Of a stretch of DNA of 6,523 nt, positions 1-6,446 are shown piece after piece (position 1 is the first letter of the stretch; every line of letters begins with the position of its first letter). This DNA is from Leptospirillum sp037442005 (GTDB lineage: Bacteria > Nitrospirota > Leptospirillia > Leptospirillales > Leptospirillaceae), in contig JBBIRA010000075.1 of assembly GCA_037442005.1 (NCBI GenBank), positions 1-6,523 of the forward strand, written 5' to 3'. Under the pieces are notes generated by a model that was not told the DNA's origin, searched no databases, and worked only from the letters and a program-made list of their open reading frames with translations. The position numbers were made by a program, and so were the translations under genes.

Positions 1-1195
1 CCTCTCCGAACCACCGCTCGGGGAGAGAGAGTTCGGCGGCGAGGAAGCGGGCGCCCTTGTCGCTTGAGTAGGTCACGAAGACGCCGGACTGGCAGTTGTC
101 GACCTTGCCCAGCCGCCCGCAGTACTGGCGGGAGACGCCGGCCGACTCCTGGCCCTGCTTCTTGAACTCCGAGGAGTCGACGACGAGCATCGAACGACCA
201 GGATCGGTGCCGGGGACGATCGCTGCGGCGGCCTCCTGCCGGTAATGGGCCAAGAGGCGTTGCTCCTCCCAGTCGGAGGTGGTGATGAACTCCTGAAAGC
301 TCCGAACTGATCGAACGCCGTCGAGGAAGGCCAGCGCAATGGGTTCGGCGCTCTTCCGGCGGAGATTTGAGAGAAGACCGGCCAGATAGGCCTGCCCGTG
401 ACGGTTGCGGCTCTGGTGCTCCATCATCTTCCCGTAGGGTTCGTGGAATCGGATGATCTGGTCGGCCAGAACGGCGACCTCGGCCGGAGTCAGCGTCTCT
501 CCGCCTGCCACCTCGGGGTCGGGGGTCCAGCGGGAGAAATCGACCGTGACCGGAGGCTCGAGGACCTCCGGACGCATGAGGCCCACCGTGTTCCGGAAGG
601 CGGGAGAAAGAACGAAGAGAAAGACCTGCTTGGGCTTTCCGTGATGGGCGTAGCCGGTCCGGGTCTTGGCGAAGCCCGCTGTGGGTCCCAGGGGCAGAAA
701 CCCCGCGGCCCGGTAGCTCGTTCCCAGGTAAAGGGAGGGGTCCACGAAGCTCTCCACCATCCAGGGACGGAGGCCATAGCGCTCCTCCCAGTCGGAGGGG
801 AGGCGGGTGAGCGCCTTGGCCAAAACGCTCGAGGCCAGGTTCGGAACCTTGACGCCCGGAAGGATCAGAAAGCGGCTGTTGTTGACGATGCGGTCCAGAT
901 GAGCCCTGCGCTCGTCGGACAACCATCCGATCCAGTTGTCCCGGACGGCCAGCTTCAGCGCCGGAGCGGAGAAGGACAGGGCCGCCACAAGGGTTCTTCC
1001 CAGGAAGGCGAAGTATTTGATCTGGTGCCCATAGAGCTTGCTGAATCCGAGGTAGTGGTGGGCCTTGACCAGGCGCTTCCAGAGGAGGTTTTCATCCGGA
1101 TCCCGCACGGGTCGAACCATGATCGGGCCAAGCTGGGACAGATCCCCTTCAAGAACCGGAAGACCGGAGGGAGAAGGATCGGGCAACGGGGTCAT
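1..1195 (-). CDS. Transposase, DUF4338 (DruA-like) domain fused to IS701-type DDE domain, 3' partial
   Basis: Open reading frame leaving the left edge; 398 complete codons are visible and the C-terminal part, including the later catalytic acidic residues, lies outside the window. Residues about 38-196 look like DUF4338, the domain of DruA from the Druantia anti-phage system: HHYLGF (46-51), RDNWIGW (85-91), NNSRFLILPGV (105-115), NLASSVL (119-125), DWEERYG (135-141), SFVDPSLYLGTSYRAAGF (149-166) and LGPTAGF (169-175). From about residue 235 the protein reads as an IS701-type transposase: YLAGLLSNLRRKSAEPIAL, then VVDSSEFKKQG with the probable first catalytic Asp at 340, then GVSRQYCGRLGKVDNCQ (353-369). 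Three in-frame ATG codons lie in tandem; the third (1195) is chosen because AAGGAG lies 8 nt before it, against 2 nt for the first. An ATG at 1249 has no ribosome binding site. The expected role is cut-and-paste transposition of the element carrying it; the contribution of the N-terminal domain is unknown. Domain calls are from remembered family motifs, not a profile search. Confidence 0.85.
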   Translation of the reverse strand, partial: MTPLPDPSPSGLPVLEGDLSQLGPIMVRPVRDPDENLLWKRLVKAHHYLGFSKLYGHQIKYFAFLGRTLVAALSFSAPALKLAVRDNWIGWLSDERRAHLDRIVNNSRFLILPGVKVPNLASSVLAKALTRLPSDWEERYGLRPWMVESFVDPSLYLGTSYRAAGFLPLGPTAGFAKTRTGYAHHGKPKQVFLFVLSPAFRNTVGLMRPEVLEPPVTVDFSRWTPDPEVAGGETLTPAEVAVLADQIIRFHEPYGKMMEHQSRNRHGQAYLAGLLSNLRRKSAEPIALAFLDGVRSVRSFQEFITTSDWEEQRLLAHYRQEAAAAIVPGTDPGRSMLVVDSSEFKKQGQESAGVSRQYCGRLGKVDNCQSGVFVTYSSDKGARFLAAELSLPERWFGE

Positions 1196-1544
1196 CATCA
1201 TCTCTCCTTTGAGGCTGAAGGTCGGAAAATCGCACTCGACCCCCAGCATATCAGGTGAGAGGCTCTGTGTCTAGTCCCCTATTTTTCTCGCTGCAGTGTT
1301 AATCATGTCTGTATCAGGGGTTCTTTTGTCCTGACAGACCACCCCGGTGACAGGGTAGAAGAGGAAGAAAAATCACCGGTGAGGATCGGGTGAAGAGTTT
1401 GTCATCTTCTCTTGAGGTCATCTGGAGAAAAGAGATCGGGGGACGGGAGTCTTTGGATGGATTGGTGGTGCGGGTCTCCCCATGAGGGTTGTCTTGGGGA
1501 ATGGATGAGGAAGGGTCAGAAGGACAACCTTCAGGATGCGTTTA
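1196..1544. other. Gene-free stretch between transposase and response regulator
   Basis: No convincing coding sequence is present on either strand. The stretch contains the transposase leader, the likely element boundary (CTAG at 1271-1274), three copies of TATCAGG (1249-1255, 1312-1318, 1543-1549), an inverted pair CCCCT/AGGGG (1276-1280 and 1316-1320) and the perfect palindrome TCACCGGTGA (1373-1382). No strong hairpin terminator was found for the regulator gene that ends at 1545. Confidence 0.6.
1204..1209 (-). promoter_or_regulatory. Ribosome binding site of the transposase
   Basis: AAGGAG on the minus strand precedes the tandem ATGATGATG at 1201-1193. The spacing is 2, 5 and 8 nt to the first, second and third ATG, so the third, or less likely the second, is the preferred start. 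Confidence 0.7.
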
Positions 1545-2345
1545 TCAGGAGTCTTCCCACTGGTCCCTGAACCGGTATCCCAGTCCACGGAGCGTTTCAA
1601 TAAACCGCGGTTTTTCTGCAGGATCCTGAAGTTTTTTCCTTAACGCATAGATATGGACCTTCAGATTGTTATCCCCGACGGGTGTTTCATCCCCCCACAA
1701 AACGGAGAGAAGCTCTTCTTTCGTAATCGCCCGGCCCAGGTGCGAAATCAGGTATTCGAGGATGCTGAATTCAATTTTTGTCAGGGAGACGGATTTTCCG
1801 GAAAGGGTCAGACTCCGGCGAAGGCTGTTGAAGTTCAACAGGCCCAGGGAGAGGGTGACAGCCTTTTTCTCCTGTGTTTCCTGTTGCTGCTGGCATCTCC
1901 GGATGAGTGCCTTGATGCGGGCGAGCATCTCTCTCGGGCTGAAGGGTTTGATCATAAAGTCATCCGCGCCCTCTTCAAGGATACTGATCCGGATTTCCGG
2001 CTGGGCAAGGGCAGAGATGGCCATGATGGGATAACGCCGCAAATCCTGGTGGTTCCGGATGAAGTGGCAGAGATCCGCCCCGGAGAGATCGGGGAGGATC
2101 AGATCAATAATCGAAACGACCGGGGTTTTTTTGCCGGCCAGTTTCCGGAGTGTCCAGATCGCCTCATCTCCGCTACAGGCGGAAAGAACCGGGTAGCGTT
2201 CCTTGTGAAAAAAATGTTTCAGAGTATTCATCTGGTCCAGATCATCTTCGACGATCAGGATCGTTGGTTTGAAGAAAAAAGGATCAGGGTTTTCGACCGG
2301 AGGAACATCGTGTTTTTGATGAGCCCCGGAAAAGGATACGGCCAT
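1545..2345 (-). CDS. OmpR/PhoB-type response regulator with canonical receiver
   Basis: 266-residue two-component response regulator, a cytoplasmic DNA-binding protein expected to be switched by phosphorylation. After an unusual N-terminal extension of about 27 residues comes the receiver domain (about 28-150). Its key residues are in place: acidic pair E33-D34 in ILIVEDD, phosphoacceptor D81 in IIDLILPD, S111 at the end of beta-4, and K133 in IKPF. A short Gln/Glu-rich linker (152-161) leads to the winged-helix domain (about 163-262), with the helix region DNNLKVHIYALRKKL and the terminal hairpin TLRGLGYRF. The start at 2345 is preferred because GAGGA lies 4 nt upstream. The same frame extends to a TTG at 2438 that has no ribosome binding site. 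It lies 114 nt after another regulator gene on the same strand and is probably co-transcribed with it. No kinase gene is in view, so the signal and target genes are unknown. Confidence 0.9.
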   Translation of the reverse strand: MAVSFSGAHQKHDVPPVENPDPFFFKPTILIVEDDLDQMNTLKHFFHKERYPVLSACSGDEAIWTLRKLAGKKTPVVSIIDLILPDLSGADLCHFIRNHQDLRRYPIMAISALAQPEIRISILEEGADDFMIKPFSPREMLARIKALIRRCQQQQETQEKKAVTLSLGLLNFNSLRRSLTLSGKSVSLTKIEFSILEYLISHLGRAITKEELLSVLWGDETPVGDNNLKVHIYALRKKLQDPAEKPRFIETLRGLGYRFRDQWEDS

Positions 2346-2349
2346 TGTT

Positions 2350-2354
2350 TCCTC
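2350..2354 (-). promoter_or_regulatory. Ribosome binding site fixing the start of the canonical response regulator
   Basis: GAGGA on the minus strand lies 4 nt before the ATG at 2345. The spacing is slightly short, but the upstream in-frame TTG at 2438 has no comparable motif, so this site decides the start. Confidence 0.5.
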
Positions 2355-2459
2355 ACATCGGGGTGACGATTGATTGTTCTGCCCCGGATTGTTCGTGTCA
2401 GAAAGAACGAAGACGCCTGTTTCCAAAGGGATAGGCAAGGGAAGTATGACGGCGCAAGA

Positions 2460-3227
2460 TTAAGTGTTGATCAAGGGTTGGTTAAGAGTTGACGTCACCC
2501 GGACAGGGTTTGACCCGGAAATCCTGTACCCCACACGCCAGACGGTCTCGATGACTGGCGTCTGGCTTGTGGCGCAAAGAGCGGAGATGGCCCGGAGCTT
2601 TCTCCGGATAGAAGCGACATGAACGTCAATGGCATTGGAGCGGATGGCCCTCGGGTCCTCCCGGAGAGACCGGATCAGTTCTTCTTTCCGAATGAGCCTT
2701 TCCGGCTGTGAAAGGAGGGCTTTTAACAGAACCGTTTCGGCGGGTGTGAATGAAGTCCGGGATTCCGGATGGATCAGGTTTTTGCGGGAAAAAACGAACG
2801 AGATGTTTCCGAAGACCAGGGGTTCCCGGGCGGGTTCGGCCATACGACATCTCTCGGTCCTGCGGAGCAGCGACTTGATCCGGGCAAGGAGTTCTTTCGG
2901 CTCAAAGGGGATCCTCATGCAGTCGTCGGCGCCGTGTTCGAGGGCATCGATCACCCACTGGTCTCCCGGCTTTTGCGAAAGGACGATGGTCAACGGAGAG
3001 TCCTCTCCTTGTGGCAGGCCAGCAGAAACCCGTTTTTCAGGCCAGGTGTCGTCTGATTCATCAAGATTGGTGATTTGAATCAGGAGAAGATGCGGGTGAG
3101 CGTGAGACACTGTTTTCGGGGGAGCGTGTTCCCCCCATCGGGACACCATGAATCCTTCTTGTTTGAGAAGCGGGATCACCGCCCCGAAAAGCGGGTTCGG
3201 ATCTTTTGTGAAGCAGATGGTTGCCAT
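2460..3227 (-). CDS. OmpR/PhoB-type regulator with degenerate (aspartate-less) receiver
   Basis: 255 residues with response-regulator architecture: receiver-like domain about 1-123 and winged-helix DNA-binding domain about 136-236. The end of the receiver is clearly family-like (GADDCMRIPFEPKELLARIK, 99-118). However, the phosphorylation apparatus is missing: the N-terminal strand (ATICFTKD) lacks the usual acidic pair, the phosphoacceptor position in PHLLLIQI is Gln51, and the conserved Lys before PF is Ile106. Only the beta-4 hydroxyl (Ser84) remains. The DNA-binding half looks functional, with FTPAETVLLKALL, DVHVASIRRKLR and the hairpin TVWRVGYRI. It probably acts without phosphotransfer, either constitutively, through another signal, or by dimerising with its neighbour; this is inference. 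Start: ATG at 3227 with AAAGGG 9 nt upstream. It is the first gene of a probable two-gene unit; its TAA stop lies 114 nt before the next start. Confidence 0.88.
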   Translation of the reverse strand: MATICFTKDPNPLFGAVIPLLKQEGFMVSRWGEHAPPKTVSHAHPHLLLIQITNLDESDDTWPEKRVSAGLPQGEDSPLTIVLSQKPGDQWVIDALEHGADDCMRIPFEPKELLARIKSLLRRTERCRMAEPAREPLVFGNISFVFSRKNLIHPESRTSFTPAETVLLKALLSQPERLIRKEELIRSLREDPRAIRSNAIDVHVASIRRKLRAISALCATSQTPVIETVWRVGYRISGSNPVRVTSTLNQPLINT

Positions 3228-3260
3228 CGGGGAGTGCCCTTTTTTGTTGGTGACTTGGTG

Positions 3261-3266
3261 ATTATG
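3261..3266 (-). promoter_or_regulatory. Possible -10 element for the regulator unit
   Basis: CATAAT on the minus strand matches TATAAT at 5 of 6 positions and would place the transcription start about 27 nt before the ATG at 3227. No recognisable -35 hexamer lies 16-18 nt upstream. If real, the promoter may need an activator. Confidence 0.25.
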
Positions 3267-3373
3267 CGTTTTTGATCATGAAGCGGGTTCGTGAAGAAAA
3301 GATCAGGGTCTGGTAAAGAAATAGTGACTAGGAAGAGGGTGGGTGAAGCGTAAGGAAGTCAGCTGCTGTCCAT

Positions 3374-3415
3374 AAAACCGGGGCGAAGCCGGTTGTGGCT
3401 TCGCCTTTCGGTTTT
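3374..3415 (-). terminator. Rho-independent terminator of the TonB-dependent receptor gene
   Basis: A nearly symmetrical hairpin begins 16 nt after the receptor stop codon. The inner stem is 9 bp, GGCGAAGCC (3382-3390) with GGCTTCGCC (3397-3405), around a 6-nt loop. An outer arm AAAACCG (3374-3380) pairs with CGGTTTT (3409-3415) across a small asymmetric bulge. On the minus strand the structure ends in GGTTTTA. The T-tract is short but the stem is very stable. The A/T arms are complementary, so it could also act on transcripts from the other direction. It separates the receptor from the downstream regulator pair. Confidence 0.85.
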
Positions 3416-3431
3416 CGGGTTTAAGAACAGA

Positions 3432-6257
3432 TCAGAAGGTAAATCGGACACCGGCAAAGAGATTGACCGGTTCTCCGGGATAGACAAAGAGGGTTTCGAT
3501 ACTGGGCGTTCCAAGACCTGTCACGCCGGAGGGATTGTAGTAGTTGGTGTTGAAAAGATTATAGGCACTGGCGTAAAGACTGGCCGACTTGTACCATCCC
3601 CTGACGGTCGGAAGATCGTAGGTGGCATAAAGATCGGTGACGAAATAGCCGGGTGAGATCATCTGATAGCCGGTCGATGTGTCGATGACGTTCATCATGC
3701 CGGTGAACCGTTCATCGACGGTGAGGTGATACGGACCATGGTCGTATGATACGGCCAGGTTCCCCATGTCGAGCGGCACAAACGGAATCATGTCTCCGGC
3801 AAGGTTGATGCCGGAAGTGGGATTGACGCCGATAGAGCCTCCAAGAGGAGTATTGCCCATGACGCCGGCGAAATAGGTGAAGTTTGCGGATCCGGAGAAT
3901 CCGTATCCCAGATTGAGTTTCCCATCAAGTTCGATGCCCTGTTCCCGGGCGGTTCCGATGTTTTGAAACTGGGTATAGTTTGTTGTTGGCGAGCTGGCGT
4001 AAGTGATCCCAACCGGCATGTTTGTAAGGTAGTCGCTGAAGACGTCAGCCGCCAGAAATCCCCGGTCGGTACTGTAGCGGACACCGGTACTGAGATCCCA
4101 TACGTTCTCCGGGTTGACTCCGCCCGGCGTTTGGCCGGCGTTATATCCCTTAAAGTCGAAGATGGCTGGAGGGGCAAAGGATTCTCCTCCGGTGACATAG
4201 AGTTTCCAATGGCGGGCAGGATACACGTTGACCCCGACATGGGGCATGGGGATCAGCTCCGATCCTCCATTGCTGACACCCTGATAGGAACTGGTCTGGC
4301 TGGGAGAAACCTGATCGTTATAATACTGGGCGATGCTTGCCACCCGGAACCCGACGTTCAAAAGGACCTGCTTGACCGGCTGGTAATGGTCTTCGAGATA
4401 TCCGACGATGCTGGTTTGGGAATAGATGGCATCGTTGGTTCCCCCCACAATATTGTCCGACATGAGCGGGTCGATCATATAGTGATAGGTGGCGTATTGC
4501 CCTTTCATGCCCAGATAGAGAAGGTCATTTTTGAAAAGATTGTACCGGACTTCGGCGATATCGCCGGTTTTGTACCCTTCCGCCTGATAGTAGTTCTGGA
4601 GAAACTGGTATCCCAGCTGACCGCTCATATTCGGTGAGATCGGGTTATATCCGGTTCCCGGAGTTCCGGAAAATCCGGCGGGCATGGAGGTATCGCCCTG
4701 AGGCTCGACTTCGGCATAGAGCGAGTTTTTGAGCCGGATGGAGGGAGTGACCTGGTCTTTAAAGCCAAGGTCGAGCATGAACCGCCCATAGTTCCAGTTT
4801 TTGTAGAAGGGGGAGTTCGGTGTGTCTCCCGTATTCCCCGGGTTCCCGAAACTCGGACCGCCATTGTTGGTGGCCCCATAGGTGTTGAAATTGGCGACCG
4901 TCTCTGATGCCCCCCGGTCATACGTCTTGAAATTGGCTGTGGCGAGAAAATACAGTTTTCCGTTTGAAAGGTATTTGGTCAGATTCCCGTAGTACTGGTA
5001 TTCGGTCAGCGGCGTGAACTGCTGGAATCCGTCCTGATGAAGGATCGTAAAGTCGTTGTATCCGCCGATATTGGTGTTCTGGTTGATGCCTGAGTTGTTG
5101 ATGTAGCTTGTGTAATAGAGTCCGTAAGAACCGCCCCCGCTGTTGACGGTTTGGAAGGCATTCTGCAGGGGGTCGACCAGATGAAAGTTGATGGAACATC
5201 CTGCGGCGTAGTTGCCGGTTTCCCGGGAGGTGGTGACACCCCGGAGGACCGTGGCCGACTTGATGTCGGTGTTCATGATCCCCAGATCATAGATTTCGCC
5301 CCCGTCGGCCTCGATATTCATCGGAACCCCCTCGACCGACATTTCGATTCCGGAAGTTCCCTGGGGGTTTGTGTTGGCGCCGCCGACGGTATAACCACGG
5401 CAGGACATATAGTTCATTCCGCCGGAAACTCCCTGGCTTCCGGAACGGGAGTAAAACTCGATCGACGGGGAGTTTTGCATGAGGGTATAGGCCGCGCCGG
5501 TCGAGAGATTCTGCTGGAACTTTTTCTGGTCGATGATCGAGATGGCTCCATTGTTGTCTTTGATTTTTTTGCTGCCTTCAGCCCGGATATTCGCGCTGGC
5601 CAGCCGGTTCAGATGGAGGGTGATGTTTTCCCGGGTGTTTCCGCTGACATCGATTGTTCTGGAAACCGGAGAAAAACCGTCCCGGGTTACTTCCAGGAGA
5701 TAGGTTCCAGACGGAATGCCGGACAGCGCATATTTTCCCTGTTGGTTTGACGTAAACGAATAGATCTCATGATTTTCAAGATTTTTGGCCTTGATATCGG
5801 CGGAAATGGGAGAACTTGTCTCTCCCTGTTGCTGGAAAACGGTTCCGGAGAGGATCGATGACCCTTTTGACAGCGTCCGGACCGAGAAATCAATTTCACC
5901 CGTCATCCCGGCTTTCAGGAATCCTTCTTTCCTGGTCCGGGAATACGTCCCGCCGCCGACCAGAATCTCATAGTCTCCGGGAGGAAGGTTCGTAAAAAGA
6001 TACCCTCCCTGACTGTTGGTTTTTTCATCAAGTGAGAGGTTTGTTGTCTTGTTATGGAGAACGACCGGGACATCGCCCAGGTATTGTCCGTTTTTTGTTC
6101 CGCGTACGACACCATAAAGGGTTGAACTTTGGGTCTGTCCCGGAGATGTTGCTGCCGGTTGCGTCGGGGGGGTGGCTCCTGCCCGGGCTGTTCCCGGGGA
6201 TCCCATGGCAATGAGCGCCAGGGAAACCGAAAGGCTTTGCTGAACAAATCGTTTCAT
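3432..6257 (-). CDS. TonB-dependent outer-membrane receptor with two carboxypeptidase-regulatory-like domains
   Basis: Complete 941-residue receptor, expected to import a scarce ligand across the outer membrane using TonB energy; the ligand cannot be deduced. Residues 1-26 form a Sec signal peptide (MKRF start, hydrophobic core, probable cut after TARA). A Pro/Thr/Gln-rich linker is followed by two carboxypeptidase-regulatory-like beta-sandwich domains, about 46-129 (NSQGGYLFTNLPPGDYEI) and 134-218 (SNQQGKYALSGIPSGTYLLEV). The plug spans about 222-365 and the beta-barrel about 366-941, ending in GVRFTF with the C-terminal Phe typical of outer-membrane barrels. The only two cysteines, C286 (SCRGY) and C354 (AAGCSIN), are both in the plug. 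No clear TonB box was identified. The ATG at 6257 is chosen because GGGAG lies 6 nt upstream and it opens directly into the signal peptide; the frame extends to a TTG at 6284 without such support. The gene appears monocistronic, with its own promoter and terminator. No tonB, exbB/exbD or transporter genes adjoin it here. Confidence 0.92.
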   Translation of the reverse strand: MKRFVQQSLSVSLALIAMGSPGTARAGATPPTQPAATSPGQTQSSTLYGVVRGTKNGQYLGDVPVVLHNKTTNLSLDEKTNSQGGYLFTNLPPGDYEILVGGGTYSRTRKEGFLKAGMTGEIDFSVRTLSKGSSILSGTVFQQQGETSSPISADIKAKNLENHEIYSFTSNQQGKYALSGIPSGTYLLEVTRDGFSPVSRTIDVSGNTRENITLHLNRLASANIRAEGSKKIKDNNGAISIIDQKKFQQNLSTGAAYTLMQNSPSIEFYSRSGSQGVSGGMNYMSCRGYTVGGANTNPQGTSGIEMSVEGVPMNIEADGGEIYDLGIMNTDIKSATVLRGVTTSRETGNYAAGCSINFHLVDPLQNAFQTVNSGGGSYGLYYTSYINNSGINQNTNIGGYNDFTILHQDGFQQFTPLTEYQYYGNLTKYLSNGKLYFLATANFKTYDRGASETVANFNTYGATNNGGPSFGNPGNTGDTPNSPFYKNWNYGRFMLDLGFKDQVTPSIRLKNSLYAEVEPQGDTSMPAGFSGTPGTGYNPISPNMSGQLGYQFLQNYYQAEGYKTGDIAEVRYNLFKNDLLYLGMKGQYATYHYMIDPLMSDNIVGGTNDAIYSQTSIVGYLEDHYQPVKQVLLNVGFRVASIAQYYNDQVSPSQTSSYQGVSNGGSELIPMPHVGVNVYPARHWKLYVTGGESFAPPAIFDFKGYNAGQTPGGVNPENVWDLSTGVRYSTDRGFLAADVFSDYLTNMPVGITYASSPTTNYTQFQNIGTAREQGIELDGKLNLGYGFSGSANFTYFAGVMGNTPLGGSIGVNPTSGINLAGDMIPFVPLDMGNLAVSYDHGPYHLTVDERFTGMMNVIDTSTGYQMISPGYFVTDLYATYDLPTVRGWYKSASLYASAYNLFNTNYYNPSGVTGLGTPSIETLFVYPGEPVNLFAGVRFTF

Positions 6258-6263
6258 GGTGAG

Positions 6264-6268
6264 CTCCC
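6264..6268 (-). promoter_or_regulatory. Ribosome binding site of the TonB-dependent receptor
   Basis: GGGAG on the minus strand lies 6 nt before the ATG at 6257. It supports this start over the upstream in-frame TTG at 6284. Confidence 0.7.
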
Positions 6269-6286
6269 GATGGGTGAATGGCAAAA

Positions 6287-6315
6287 GTAATAAAAATAAA
6301 TTGTCTGCATGTGAA
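6287..6315 (-). promoter_or_regulatory. Candidate sigma70-type promoter of the receptor gene
   Basis: On the minus strand TTCACA (6315-6310, 5 of 6 matches to TTGACA) is followed after exactly 17 nt by TATTAC (6292-6287, 4 of 6 matches to TATAAT), in a locally AT-rich stretch. The expected transcription start near 6280 would give a leader of roughly 20-25 nt that still contains the ribosome binding site. No convincing Fur box or riboswitch was seen next to it. Confidence 0.4.
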
Positions 6316-6446
6316 TGATTGCCTGTTGAGAACTGCTGGAAGGGTAAGGAAGGGGTGTTACAGGAGGATCAGAAAATCATGAAGAAGAGGTGTGATATTG
6401 TCGGTTTGTCTTGAGCTCGTAATGAATTCATGGGATGCTATCGGAT

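Larger units (their letters stand above)
1..1270 (-). mobile_element. Insertion sequence, IS701-like, one end only; outer boundary uncertain
   Basis: The transposase gene and its leader form the 5' part of an insertion element whose other end lies outside the window. The right-hand boundary is inferred. IS701-family elements are known for 4-bp target duplications of the form YTAR, and CTAG at 1271-1274 fits, as does TTAA at 1299-1302. Base composition falls from GC-rich to AT-richer around 1270-1280, which supports a junction in this zone. Terminal inverted repeats cannot be confirmed without the other end. The element lies downstream of the regulator gene ending at 1545 and does not interrupt it. 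Confidence 0.45.

Noticed and set aside
398..1258. 286-codon plus-strand ORF
   Set aside because: It lies antisense to the transposase, whose minus-strand frame has clear family motifs. Long antisense ORFs are expected in GC-rich coding DNA, and its translation shows no recognisable domain.
1331..1354. Imperfect inverted repeat around CACCCCGGTG
   Set aside because: Only a 4-bp core pairs cleanly, and the flanks mismatch. It is not distinguishable from chance.
1373..1382. TCACCGGTGA followed on the minus strand by a T-run, considered as a terminator for the regulator unit
   Set aside because: The palindrome has no loop, so only about 3 bp could pair in a hairpin. It is too weak to call.
1653..2366. 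237-codon plus-strand ORF
   Set aside because: Antisense shadow of the canonical response regulator, whose motifs leave no doubt about the coding strand.
2346..2438. TTG start extending the canonical regulator by 31 residues
   Set aside because: No Shine-Dalgarno motif precedes it, the added residues match no domain, and GAGGA precedes the ATG at 2345.
3963..4637. 224-codon plus-strand ORF, and a similar one at 5151-5750
   Set aside because: Both are antisense to the TonB-dependent receptor and have no domain-like features.
6258..6284. TTG start extending the receptor by 9 residues
   Set aside because: It has no ribosome binding site, would put charged residues before the signal peptide, and the ATG at 6257 has GGGAG at good spacing.
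6310..6325. Fur-box-like sequence near the receptor promoter
   Set aside because: Only a short AATGATT-like match exists and the inverted-repeat pattern of a Fur box is absent, so iron regulation is not supported by the sequence.
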